Source: JAEXNA01 sp050486105
GTDB taxonomy: Bacteria > Vulcanimicrobiota > Xenobia > Xenobiales > JADMJV01
Length of the DNA: 20,384 nucleotides
Assembly (NCBI GenBank): GCA_050486105.1
Contig: JBJHCR010000085.1
Location: 1-20,384 of the forward strand
Direction: 5' to 3'
Under the pieces are notes generated by a model that was not told the origin of the DNA, did not search any database, and saw nothing but the letters and a program-made list of their open reading frames with translations. Shown here piece after piece: positions 1 through 8,159 of this stretch. The stretch's first letter is position 1. Each line of letters opens with the position of its first letter. Made by a program: the position numbers and the translations under genes.

Positions 1-2848
1 ATTGGTGGCACACCCTGCACCCCCGACCCTGAAACGTCATAGGATTCTTCAGACCCTTACTCTCAAAAAGCGGGAGCATCTCCGGGAGCAACTCTACAGG
101 TTCTTTGCACTCTTGACACACCTTACGCGCTAAGCGCTGGGCCAGTCCTGCCAAGAGCACCGAGCCGATCTGAAACGGCTCACAGTCCATATCTCTGAGC
201 CTGGCAATGATACCGACACTGTCATTGGTGTGCAAGGTCGAAAGAAGCAGATGTCCGGTGAGCGCTGCCTGGATTCCGATCTCCGCAGTCTCTCGGTCTC
301 GAATCTCCCCGACGAGAATCACGTCGGGGTCCTGGCGCAAAAACTCCCGCAAGGCTTTGGAGAATGTGACCCTTTTCTCTTCCTCTCGGGGCGCCGTGTT
401 CACTTGTACCTGAATGATGCCGGGCATCTGGTATTCAATGGGGTCTTCCGCGGTCAGGAGTTTTCGATCCGGTCGTTGGATCTCTTTAAGAGAGGCGTAG
501 AGGGTGGTACTCTTTCCTGAACCGGTAGGTCCACAAACCAGAATCATACCGTGAGGTTGGGAGAGAATGGTACGAAATCGTCGCTCATTCTCACTGGAAA
601 AGCCAAGATCGCCCAAGGTTAGCGTGAATGCACCCTTTTTGAGAATACGCATGACGACACTCTCGCCTGCGGGTACCGGCACCACACTGACCCGAAGATC
701 GAACTCTTGACTGCCTACCTTGAGTGAGATTCGACCTCCCTGGGTCACCCGTTCCTGGGCAATGTCCATGTTGGCCATGACCTTGATTCTTTTGACAATG
801 CTGCTCGCCACGCTTTTTTCGTGGTGAGCCACCACCCGGAGCACTCCGTCAATGCGGTAGCGAATATCCATTCCGGTGTCGAAGGGTTCCAGGTGAATAT
901 CGCTGGCCTCAGCGGCTATAGCTTCTTTAATCAGTCGGTCCACCGATTCGACCACCGGCCCTTCGAGAGCTTCATCTCCAAAGGTGATCATGGCCTGTTC
1001 GTTGGTGGTGACGATAGCGACGTTGTCAAGCCTCTTGAGTTCAAGAAACTTGGACCAAGCGGTGTCCGCGTCAAGGTGTTCTCCACGGTAAACATACTCC
1101 AGAGCGTATTCAATGACATCGGGATCCGCTCGTAAAAGTGTCGGCTTAAAGCTCCCATGACTCACCATCGAAAGGGAGTCGTAGATATGAACATCGGTAG
1201 GGTCCTTGCAAGCGACGGTGATCTCGGTTTCACTCAGTCGACCAATGCAGATTCCCCCGATGTTTCGCGACAGCGATTCGGGTAGGATTCGGCAAATGTC
1301 CCGGTCGAGGTCCATGGCCGCCAGGTCGGCAAAAGGAACACTATGCAGTAGGGCTTTGTGTTCATCGGTCTCTTGGGGAAGCCCCCAACCGGATTTCTGC
1401 TTTCTTCGGCCAAACAGAAGTTGCCACATCGACCTCTTTGACGTCGCTGCCTGCTCCTCGACCGGAGCTGGGGCCTTTTGCTCATCCGGGGTCTTGGCGA
1501 TGCTCATTTCAGGGGCCTCGGAACCGTTGGTCGCCCTGGGCATAGTGGGAGGTGCAGGCATGGGTGGGGGAGCCAAGAGCAGCATCGGGAGTCGGATCTC
1601 GTGAACTTGGAGTTTGGCCAAGAGCTCTTTCGCCGATTCCGGTCTGTTCTCAGGCTTTGGCTCGAGGCACAGGGCGATGACTTCTTGAACCGTATGGTCT
1701 AGGCTCTGAGGCAGCTCTGGTCTACTAGGCTCACTTGAGAACCTTTTGAGTGAGGGTTCTGGAGGATGGCCGGTGGACATATAGTAGGCCAGGGCCCCAA
1801 CCGAGTAAATGTCGTTCCTCGTCGAGCTGGCATCGCCGAGAATCTGTTCAGGGGAAGCAAAATTTGGATCGCCGGCAGACCGAAACGAGGTCTGGGCAGC
1901 TCCCGTGGAAGCCTCCCCCATCTTCGCCAAACCAAATTCTGCCAACCTGAGGTTCCCGTTTGGAGTCACCAAGATGGAACTGGGCCGAAGGTCTCGATGG
2001 ATGATGGGCTGGGGTTGAGAGTGCAAGTAGTCGACGACTTGCAGAAGCTGCTTAAGATAACGGCGGACGAGTTCTGGTTCGAACGCCCCTGAATGCTCGA
2101 TCTCTTCACTCAGACAGCGGCCTGAAATCTCGTCGGCGATCAGAAAAATGTCATCGTCATGCTGAACCAATTGACGAATTCGGGGCAGGTTCGGGTGTCT
2201 CAGCTTGGCCAAGGTTAGTCCCTCGCGAAGGGTCTGCATGCGGGCGTCTTCGCTCGAAAAATAGCTCTCGAGATGGCGGATCAGGACCGGCATGCCCGCA
2301 AGCTCGTCTTTTCCGAAATATAAGATCGAAAAACGGCCGTCGAGAAATCTGTCGAGCAACCTGTAGCGGCCACCGATGAGGCTCGAGGGATCATCCTCGT
2401 TTTCGGACACGGGCTCAGGGGAGACTGGCCCGATCGCGGCAAGCTTCTCAGCGAGGGTTAGTCGATCGGTGATCAGAAAACGAATTCGGCACCCGCTGGC
2501 TTTAGCGAGTTCCTCCACGCTTCTGGGGCTTCCTGGAAGCGCAGCAGCGACCACTAAGGTGTCGCCGCTGACCTCGACGGGAACGACTTGATGAATGCGT
2601 GACAATTCGTGGGACAGCACTTCTTGAAGAGGTCGGAAGTTCGAGGAGATCGCATTGAGGCCAAAACTTTCGGCAGCAACTTCGGCGAGCTGATCTCGAG
2701 TAAGGATCCCCTGATCGATGAGATATCGCTCGGGGATATCCAATTTGGACTGATGAGCGGCATCGGCCTGCTCATTGGTGATCAGTTGACGGGCGGTGAG
2801 TAGTAGGAGGAGCCGAGTTTCGAAATCCTTATCGATTTTGGTTTTCAT
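1..2848 (-). CDS. Kinase-like domain fused to a GspE/PilB-type secretion/pilus ATPase (3' end outside the window)
   Basis: One uninterrupted minus-strand frame of 949 complete codons runs from ATG at 2848 off the left edge. Residues about 1-155 look like an MshEN (GspE N-terminal) domain. Residues about 160-400 look like a Ser/Thr protein kinase, with HRD at 284-286, an activation segment ending ASPEQ, then DIYSVG. A Pro/Ala-rich linker leads to a second MshEN-like region (about 480-590). A T2SSE ATPase starts near 620, with ASDIHLEP, Walker A GPTGSGKST (773-781), Walker B ILVGEIRD and the Cys pairs C911/C914 and C944/C947 typical of PilB/GspE. Family knowledge: such hexameric ATPases power type IV pilus extension or type II secretion from the cytoplasmic face. 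Oddity: the kinase has Arg191 for the VAIK Lys, Ser291 for the catalytic-loop Asn and Glu304 for the DFG Asp, so it may be a pseudokinase or sensor. No clear Shine-Dalgarno is seen at this start; TTG at 2884 is an in-frame alternative. Confidence 0.93.
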   Translation of the reverse strand, partial: MKTKIDKDFETRLLLLLTARQLITNEQADAAHQSKLDIPERYLIDQGILTRDQLAEVAAESFGLNAISSNFRPLQEVLSHELSRIHQVVPVEVSGDTLVVAAALPGSPRSVEELAKASGCRIRFLITDRLTLAEKLAAIGPVSPEPVSENEDDPSSLIGGRYRLLDRFLDGRFSILYFGKDELAGMPVLIRHLESYFSSEDARMQTLREGLTLAKLRHPNLPRIRQLVQHDDDIFLIADEISGRCLSEEIEHSGAFEPELVRRYLKQLLQVVDYLHSQPQPIIHRDLRPSSILVTPNGNLRLAEFGLAKMGEASTGAAQTSFRSAGDPNFASPEQILGDASSTRNDIYSVGALAYYMSTGHPPEPSLKRFSSEPSRPELPQSLDHTVQEVIALCLEPKPENRPESAKELLAKLQVHEIRLPMLLLAPPPMPAPPTMPRATNGSEAPEMSIAKTPDEQKAPAPVEEQAATSKRSMWQLLFGRRKQKSGWGLPQETDEHKALLHSVPFADLAAMDLDRDICRILPESLSRNIGGICIGRLSETEITVACKDPTDVHIYDSLSMVSHGSFKPTLLRADPDVIEYALEYVYRGEHLDADTAWSKFLELKRLDNVAIVTTNEQAMITFGDEALEGPVVESVDRLIKEAIAAEASDIHLEPFDTGMDIRYRIDGVLRVVAHHEKSVASSIVKRIKVMANMDIAQERVTQGGRISLKVGSQEFDLRVSVVPVPAGESVVMRILKKGAFTLTLGDLGFSSENERRFRTILSQPHGMILVCGPTGSGKSTTLYASLKEIQRPDRKLLTAEDPIEYQMPGIIQVQVNTAPREEEKRVTFSKALREFLRQDPDVILVGEIRDRETAEIGIQAALTGHLLLSTLHTNDSVGIIARLRDMDCEPFQIGSVLLAGLAQRLARKVCQECKEPVELLPEMLPLFESKGLKNPMTFQGRGCRVCHQ

Positions 2849-3154
2849 TCGTAGTCTGGCCGTCAGCGGTCCCCGACAAGCCAACTCCCTTCTCTTCGAA
2901 TTGCGTGGCTAGCTCTATGGGTCTGCCATCCCTAGAGCAATAGCCTTCGATACTCAACTGCTCCCGAGAGAGATGCCTCCCCCTCGCTCTCCAACCCCTT
3001 TACCCGCCCACGTGGTGTCCGCAGGCGAAGCGTTCATTGAAAGGGCCCAAAGGTGACTCGACAAGAGTAACTTTTGGCCGCTTCTTGTGGGATCTTCGAT
3101 CTTCGACCCGAAAAGTCTTCTCAGACCCTCCCAAGGCTGTCCGGGCTGTCCTCC
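2849..3154. other. Intergenic stretch between divergent units
   Basis: About 300 bases between the start of the minus-strand kinase-like/ATPase gene and the glycine-zipper fragment on the plus strand. It should carry the promoter of the minus-strand gene, but I see no convincing -35/-10 pair. Open frames crossing it on the plus strand have no family resemblance and no ribosome binding site. Confidence 0.5.
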
Positions 3155-3304
3155 ATGGGAGGCACAGTGGTCGGCAGCATCGCCGGCGCCATCAGAGGCT
3201 ACTTTGGAGCCCAGCCTCTGATCATGGCTCCGGCTGCTATCACCGGAGGCCTGGCCTCTTTAGCCACCTTGGGTGCAGCAACCAGCTTTCTGGTTGGGGA
3301 CTAG
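3155..3304 (+). pseudogene. C-terminal remnant of a glycine-zipper protein
   Basis: The frame ending at TAG 3302-3304 encodes about 49 residues that match the C-terminal third of the glycine-zipper protein at 9318-9833. Shared strings include GYFGAQPL and APAA, with GSIAGAI against GSVAGAV. The similarity starts near the ATG at 3155. Upstream codons in the same frame do not resemble the paralogue's N-terminal half, and no Shine-Dalgarno precedes the ATG. I read it as a truncated duplicate left by recombination; a short expressed membrane peptide cannot be excluded. Confidence 0.6.
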
Positions 3305-3448
3305 GAGGCTGGTCGGGATCTCGTTTAACAGCTGTTGAACAGCCTCCTGAGACAATGCCTTCAGAAGAGACGGTCGGGAGTCGCAGACGGGAAAGAGTCC
3401 CTGGCGCTTCTTCGGGACAGATGAGCCAAGTCGATGGGAGAAAGATCA

Positions 3449-3958
3449 ATGAAAATCGGACAAAACTTTGCCAATATCGGACGACGAGTAGCCTTCGGAG
3501 CAGGGGGAGCCGTAAAGGGCACCGCCGTCGGTCTTGTGAAAGGCACCAAAGAGGCTGTCAAAGATCTAGGCAGGGGAGTTTCCGATGGGATTTCTATCTC
3601 TCGCGATGCCCAACTGAACGTGGCCCAAAAAGCTGTCTTGATCACCGGCAAAGCTGTCGGGAGCTATTTGAAGGCTTGCCAATCGATGGTTCGAGAGGTT
3701 GCTGTCCACGCTGGTGCGGGAATAGCAGGGGGCGTGGCCTTAGCCAACACCGTCAACGATACGGACGCTGATGCGAGCTTCAAAACGATCGGCCACGGCT
3801 ATGAGCGAAGCAACTCCGAGTTCACCGAGAAGCTGACTTTCAAGACCAATCAGCAGGGTGGAACGGTCGGCTTTCAGATTCAGCGCCTCCCCAATCAGGA
3901 ATCGGCTCCTGGCGTAGAGGTCTTCCAAAACGCCGGCGGACTTCTGTTGATGAGCTGA
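3449..3958 (+). CDS. Hypothetical glycine/alanine-rich protein with a hydrophobic segment
   Basis: A 169-residue protein. I chose ATG 3449 because GGGAG (3436-3440) lies eight bases upstream; an in-frame ATG at 3434 has no such site. The N-terminus (MKIGQNFANIGRR) is basic and leads into a Gly/Val/Ala-rich stretch (AFGAGGAVKGTAVG). A second small-residue segment (HAGAGIAGGVALA) follows about 85 residues later, and the C-terminal half is polar. There is no cleavable signal peptide and no recognised family. It lies just downstream of the glycine-zipper remnant and shares the Met-x-Ile opening of other genes here. A role at or in a membrane is inference only. Confidence 0.72.
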   Translation: MKIGQNFANIGRRVAFGAGGAVKGTAVGLVKGTKEAVKDLGRGVSDGISISRDAQLNVAQKAVLITGKAVGSYLKACQSMVREVAVHAGAGIAGGVALANTVNDTDADASFKTIGHGYERSNSEFTEKLTFKTNQQGGTVGFQIQRLPNQESAPGVEVFQNAGGLLLMS

Positions 3959-3993
3959 AGAAGCAACCAACAATTCATAGTCCGCCTTGCCAG

Positions 3994-4035
3994 GTGCGTC
4001 AGGAACAGGAGCAAGCCACCCAAAGGCTGACGCAC
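3994..4035. repeat. Inverted repeat downstream of the 3449 gene
   Basis: GTGCGTCAG (3994-4002) and CTGACGCAC (4027-4035) form a perfect 9-bp stem with a 24-base loop, about 35 bases after the stop codon. No T-run follows, so it is not a standard intrinsic terminator; it may stabilise a 3' end. Confidence 0.45.
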
Positions 4036-4222
4036 AGGACCCTCAGCGAGAAACCAAGTCAAACAATAAGAAGCCAGGCTCCATCAACCCCACTTCCCAA
4101 ACAACGTTCAAAGTTGGGTGGCACTTGAGGTCAGTAGGCTGGGTTTCTGGAGCAAAAATCAGCTTCAGAAATCGCTCTCTGAGAGAGCAGACCAAACCTC
4201 ACAATATAAAAGGAGAAAACTC

Positions 4223-5425
4223 ATGCTCATCTCTACTCATCACGCGGTTCCCACGACCCAAAAAAAACACGAACATCTCGACCCTACTCAACCGAGCACT
4301 CGAGAGGCTCAAGGCTCGCAAGAGCAGGGTGGAGATGTCGTCGAACTCAATTCAGAGCAACCAGCCACCTACAGCGAGGTGGGACGAAGTGTGATCCGTC
4401 TCACTCACGACGTGGCCCGAAGCTACCAAAAACAGGACTTCGGCCTCCAAGCCTATCAGAAAGGTCTCGCCACTCTGCGCAGCCACAATGAAGCGACCAA
4501 GCTAGAGCGCGGATTGGCAGAGCTCGCCCGAAAATCTGCCCCCGTTGCGGTTAAGGTGGACAGCCAAGAACTTGCCGCAAAGGTCTATCGCGCCATGACC
4601 GTGCCCATCGTCCAGGCCACCCCTGGACCCGCAGCGGCAGTTCTGGCCCAAACTCTCAAAAAAGGACTCGACGTGGTCCACGGTACTCAGACATCATCGA
4701 GCATCGGTAGGGTCAGGACTATGGCCCAAAAAGGCTTCGGTGAGCTCAAGCAAAGCGAACTTCTCAATTCTTCTCAGAAACTCATGGCCAGCTTGGGGCA
4801 TTCTCTTGTAGTCTCTTCTGAGCAAACAGGCATGAAGCTCTCCAAGGACCTGTTGACCAGGATTGCCAAAAATCAGTCTGCCGGGGAAACCGACACCGAA
4901 GTTTTGGCCAACACCTCCTTGAGCCTGGCCCAAAAGCTCCTAAAGCCCGGAGAGTTTAACTGTGAGATCGATAGGCAAAGTCTTTTTTCCGGAGCCTTGA
5001 AAACTATCGAGGACTCCCGAACCGCAACCAAGCGAGACCGAAGCCTCATCGATTTCTGCACCAAATTCACCACCAAAAAGGACAGCTTTCGCAGCCAGTT
5101 GCAAGAGTCGGTGCTCCACAGGCTCAGTCAAAGCCCCGAAGGCAACAGTTCCGCCGAAATTGCCAAGGTCACCCTAGACACCTTAACTCGAGTCGAGAAA
5201 CTCAAAAGCAATCAGGATCCCCACTATCGTAGCGATCTTTTTCGCCACAGCTTTAGTGAGATACTGGACTCGAAGGCCTCCACGCAGAACCAGAAGTTCG
5301 TCGCTCGGTATGCCCTGGACAAGATCTGTTCCACAAGCCCCGATGCCGAGGTCAAGCGCACCATGGCTCTAGAAATGATCGCCGGAACGACCGAACTTCA
5401 GTTGGCCGCGCTGCAGGGGTCGTGA
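4223..5425 (+). CDS. Hypothetical 400-residue alpha-helical protein
   Basis: Start ATG 4223 is set by AGGAG at 4211-4215, seven bases upstream; the frame is open further up but has no better site. The first 45 residues are polar and Gln/Pro/Thr-rich, begin MLIS and contain GGDVVELN. The glycine-zipper protein at 9318 opens similarly (MLIN, then SGDSVTLS). The remainder reads as many amphipathic helices rich in Leu, Ala, Lys, Gln and Ser (for example LAELARKSAP and VLAQTLKKGL), possibly a helical-repeat or coiled scaffold. There are no membrane segments, no signal peptide and no catalytic motif that I recognise. A large hairpin begins at its stop codon. Function unknown. Confidence 0.85.
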   Translation: MLISTHHAVPTTQKKHEHLDPTQPSTREAQGSQEQGGDVVELNSEQPATYSEVGRSVIRLTHDVARSYQKQDFGLQAYQKGLATLRSHNEATKLERGLAELARKSAPVAVKVDSQELAAKVYRAMTVPIVQATPGPAAAVLAQTLKKGLDVVHGTQTSSSIGRVRTMAQKGFGELKQSELLNSSQKLMASLGHSLVVSSEQTGMKLSKDLLTRIAKNQSAGETDTEVLANTSLSLAQKLLKPGEFNCEIDRQSLFSGALKTIEDSRTATKRDRSLIDFCTKFTTKKDSFRSQLQESVLHRLSQSPEGNSSAEIAKVTLDTLTRVEKLKSNQDPHYRSDLFRHSFSEILDSKASTQNQKFVARYALDKICSTSPDAEVKRTMALEMIAGTTELQLAALQGS

Positions 5426-5500
5426 TGGCTTCTGGGGTGGTGCGATAAGATAATATACCTTAATGTCTAACACGCCTTACGCACCGCCTCCAGAGCCATC
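5424..5500. repeat. Long imperfect hairpin at the 3' end of the 4223 gene
   Basis: The arm at 5424-5444 (starting GATGGCT, ending GGTGCG) is complementary to 5480-5500 (CGCACC to AGCCATC), with a one-base bulge and a few mismatches. The 35-base loop is AT-rich. It overlaps the stop codon. It could be a transcript 3'-end structure or a small palindromic element; no T-run follows. Confidence 0.5.
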
Positions 5501-5603
5501 CTAGCGATCTGTGCAAGACGAATCGGTGTTGTTAGCCAACAAGCTTGCTCTAGGTGCATCACCAACTGAAAGCAGAGCGCAGACGTTGCGGACTTGGGAG
5601 GCT

Positions 5604-5622
5604 AAAACCACCAAGCTGGTGG
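5604..5622 (-). terminator. Rho-independent terminator for the Ig-like protein gene
   Basis: Read on the minus strand, CCACCA, loop GCT, TGGTGG is followed at once by TTTT, about 30 bases after the stop of the 5653-7710 gene. A competing 8-bp stem (5618-5625 with 5641-5648) overlaps it. Confidence 0.6.
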
Positions 5623-5652
5623 GTCACCAGAATCGACGGGGACCCACCAGGC

Positions 5653-7710
5653 TCAACCATCGGACCCCGGGTTGCCACCAGGCTGGCCCCCGGCCCCTCC
5701 AGTCCCAGGGATAGTTCCAGAGCCGCCATTGCCGCCGTCGCCTCCCATCATGGAAACCTCTCCTGATTCGATGTCCAGAATGTCGCCTGCGACCAACGAC
5801 ACCTCTCCTGCATCTCCTCCGCGACCTCCATTGCCGGATCTCGCGCTGAAGACAAAGACCTGGAAGTTCCCACCGTTTCCACCATCACCACCGTTGACCG
5901 TGATGGTTCCGGTGACGGTGAGATCGCCTGAGGAGAAAAGATCGATATCGCCACCGTGCTGACCGGCGCCCCCGTCAACGCCCGGGTTGCCGTTGGCCCC
6001 ATCCTGGCCCTGAAAACTGAGTTCTCCAGCGATGAGAATGTTGGTTTCGGCCTTGACCCTGAAGGTGCTGTCACCGGTCAGCTCGAGGGTGGCCTCTTCT
6101 TCGACGGTGAAGGACCCGAGCACTAACCGGCCTTCACTGGAGTTCCAGCCCGGCGCCGTGGACAAGTCCCCGACCTGAGGGTTCAGTTCCCCGGTGTCGG
6201 TGTTGAAAGTGAAGGTCGCTCCCGACAAAACCAGTTGGGGCAGAGGGGCATCTTGCACCGTAACCTGCAGCTCCCCGGACTGACCCCCGAAGCTTGCGTT
6301 GACAAAAGTCTGACCTGCCTGCTCTCCGGTGACCACTCCGGCGTCAACCGTGGCCCGACTGCCGTCCTCCGAGGTCCAAGTGGCATCCGCGGTCACATCC
6401 TGCTGCGAACCGTCGGAGAAAGTGGCCAGGGCTCTAAGCTCTAGAGCCTGCTCTACATTCACTAAAGTAGAGCCGTCCTCATCCACGGTCTCCACCCGCA
6501 GCGAGGTGACCAACGCGTCGGTCACCTGAATATTGGCCTGCCCAGAAACCCCGGCCAAAGTGGCGGTTACCGTGGCCGTACCGGCGGACAGAGCGGTCAC
6601 CCGGCCCCGGTGGACCGCTCCCCTTTCCGGGGGCGTGATCCCCCAAGTGGCTGAAGAGCTCAAGTCTTGAGTGCTGCCATCGGAGAAGGTGCCCATGGCA
6701 ACAAACTCGGTGCTGGTACCCAGGGCCATGGTGCCGGCCCCACCTGAAACCGCCAGACTTTCCAGCGTGGCCGAGGTCACCGTGAGCACGGTGCTCGCTT
6801 GCCTTAGGCCAAAGGTGGCGATGATGGTGGTTTGTCCGGCTTGAAGGCCCTGGGCCGCCCCATTCTCGATAGTGGCCACCTGAGGCTCGCTCGAGGCCCA
6901 GTCCACATCCGCCGTCAGGTCCTGGGAGGAGCCGTCGGAAAAGAACCCCTCCGCCGTGAAAGCCTGGCTGGTGCCCTGGGCGATGGCCGGCGACTCGGGC
7001 GAGAGTTCCAGGCTCTCCAAGGTGGCGTCACTGACAGTGATGCTAGCCTGAGCCGAAGCCTCAGCGAAGCTGGCGACCACCGAGGAGGAGCCGATATCCA
7101 GGCCTTCGACTCGGCCCTGGTTGACCCTCGCTATGCTTGGGTCCTCAACGCTCCAGGAAACCGCAGAGGTCAAATCTAAGGTGCTGCCATCGGTGAAGGT
7201 CCCGAGAGCGGAGAATTGAGTGCTGCTGCCGAGGGCGATGGTTCGGGTGGCGGGAGTGATGGTGAGTTGCTCGAGAGAACTGGAGATCCCTAAAATGTTG
7301 GGGTTGTCGACGACCAGGGTCTGGCCCTGGGAGAGTTGCACCGACACCTGAGCTAAACCCTTGATCTGCCCGTTGGCATCGAGATATTCGATGACAAAAT
7401 TCGTCACGTCCACCGGAACGTCCGTCCATGCCACCACTGAGGACTTTTCTTGGCTGACGGGTCCGTATCGCAAAACTCGCCCCTGGTCGTACCCAAAGGC
7501 CTGCAAGGTGGTGATTTCGCCGGGAATTGTGGTTTGGGCTAATTCGCTCCTAAGCTCAACTGTGGCCGTGGCCAGGGTGGTGGACGGTGTGGGCTCATTC
7601 GAAGGTGAAAAGCCCAATACCTCAGTCGACCCCCCCGAGCCTCCACAACCACAAAACACCAGGAACAGAAGCATCCAAAACGGGACAGAGAGCGAGCCAA
7701 GCCTGAACAT
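5653..7710 (-). CDS. Exported Ig-like (Big_2-type) repeat protein, probable lipoprotein, with a Gly-rich tail
   Basis: A 685-residue protein. Start ATG 7710 is preceded by GGAGGAA; an in-frame ATG at 7728 lacks this. The N-terminus is a signal sequence with a hydrophobic core (WMLLFLVF) ending in CGCGGSGG, a plausible though not ideal lipobox. After a Ser/Thr/Pro-rich spacer come four repeats of about 85 residues. Each has a small-residue strand with ALGT/AQGT, then TFSDGS, then DLT followed by a W-containing strand, and a closing Ala/Gly-rich strand. This is the bacterial Ig-like group 2 pattern found in adhesins and cell-wall proteins. The last 150 residues contain a beta-rich segment and Gly/Asp/Asn-rich low-complexity sequence (GGDGGNGG). 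It is likely anchored in the envelope facing outward and mediates adhesion or a structural role. Its 3' end faces the 4223 gene. Confidence 0.88.
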   Translation of the reverse strand: MFRLGSLSVPFWMLLFLVFCGCGGSGGSTEVLGFSPSNEPTPSTTLATATVELRSELAQTTIPGEITTLQAFGYDQGRVLRYGPVSQEKSSVVAWTDVPVDVTNFVIEYLDANGQIKGLAQVSVQLSQGQTLVVDNPNILGISSSLEQLTITPATRTIALGSSTQFSALGTFTDGSTLDLTSAVSWSVEDPSIARVNQGRVEGLDIGSSSVVASFAEASAQASITVSDATLESLELSPESPAIAQGTSQAFTAEGFFSDGSSQDLTADVDWASSEPQVATIENGAAQGLQAGQTTIIATFGLRQASTVLTVTSATLESLAVSGGAGTMALGTSTEFVAMGTFSDGSTQDLSSSATWGITPPERGAVHRGRVTALSAGTATVTATLAGVSGQANIQVTDALVTSLRVETVDEDGSTLVNVEQALELRALATFSDGSQQDVTADATWTSEDGSRATVDAGVVTGEQAGQTFVNASFGGQSGELQVTVQDAPLPQLVLSGATFTFNTDTGELNPQVGDLSTAPGWNSSEGRLVLGSFTVEEEATLELTGDSTFRVKAETNILIAGELSFQGQDGANGNPGVDGGAGQHGGDIDLFSSGDLTVTGTITVNGGDGGNGGNFQVFVFSARSGNGGRGGDAGEVSLVAGDILDIESGEVSMMGGDGGNGGSGTIPGTGGAGGQPGGNPGSDG

Positions 7711-8078
7711 ATTTCCTCCACAAAACAACGTCCCAAAACCCCTTGTACAAAAGTAAAAACAATCCTATTAAGACAACTTCATTTGCCTAAAAACTTTTTT
7801 CGGTTCTGTGAGCGAGACCCCCACTTGGAAACTCAGGACAACACTCTCAATCCGCATCAACGAGAAAGGTCAATACGGTTGAGGCTGTTACCCTCGACCG
7901 CTCTAGGGTCCCTTGAGGCCCAGTCCCCATCGGTTCGGTGGAAATCGCTGCCTGTGAAAAGCAAGTCACCATGCTCCTTGATAGTCGTAGCCACCACATA
8001 GCTTCCCGTCCAAACCGGAATAAGGCATCGCAGGGCATCGAGACTGGGAACTTGAGGATCCAGTCCAAGGCCGAAAAG
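7711..8078. other. Divergent intergenic region
   Basis: Together with the adjoining motif region this is about 450 bases between the minus-strand Ig-like gene and the plus-strand DUF2807 gene. The part next to the Ig-like gene is AT-rich and probably holds its promoter, but I cannot choose a -10. A 76-codon minus-strand frame (7857-8087, TTG start) has no ribosome binding site and overlaps the proposed regulatory motif. I do not call it a gene. Confidence 0.45.
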
Positions 8079-8121
8079 TGTAAACAATTTGTAACTCTAT
8101 GGACACAAAGAAGTCTATGAT
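8079..8121 (+). promoter_or_regulatory. Bipartite 11-bp direct repeat and -10 upstream of the DUF2807 gene
   Basis: TGTAAACAATT (8079-8089) is directly followed by TGTAACTCTAT (8090-8100). A -10-like TATGAT (8116-8121) starts 16 bases after the repeat ends. The same arrangement occurs at 18054-18096. Two tandem 11-bp half-sites in place of a -35 fit an OmpR/PhoB-family activator; which regulator binds is unknown. Confidence 0.5.
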
Positions 8122-8140
8122 TCACGCTGGGTTAACGCTT
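8121..8140 (+). promoter_or_regulatory. Two ACGCT direct repeats with an 11-bp period
   Basis: TTCACGCT and TTAACGCT lie exactly 11 bases apart (ACGCT at 8124 and 8135), just upstream of the AGGAG of the DUF2807 gene. They match the three TTAACGCT-type repeats upstream of the 9318 gene. Confidence 0.45.
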
Positions 8141-8159
8141 TGTCTTTAGGAGTCCATCC

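Noticed and set aside
207..2600. Several plus-strand open frames
   Set aside because: All lie antisense to the kinase-like/ATPase gene, whose conserved motifs are continuous across the region.
3037..3771. 244-codon plus-strand open frame
   Set aside because: Its Arg/Ser-rich sequence is typical of a shadow frame, and it overlaps the better supported 3155-3304 remnant and the 3449 gene.
4205..4210. TATAAA as a promoter for the 4223 gene
   Set aside because: It directly abuts the Shine-Dalgarno; a transcript from it would start beyond the ribosome binding site.
7857..8087. 76-codon minus-strand frame with a fairly protein-like composition
   Set aside because: TTG start without a ribosome binding site, no family motif, and it overlaps the repeated promoter motif. 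A worn fragment is possible but unsupported.
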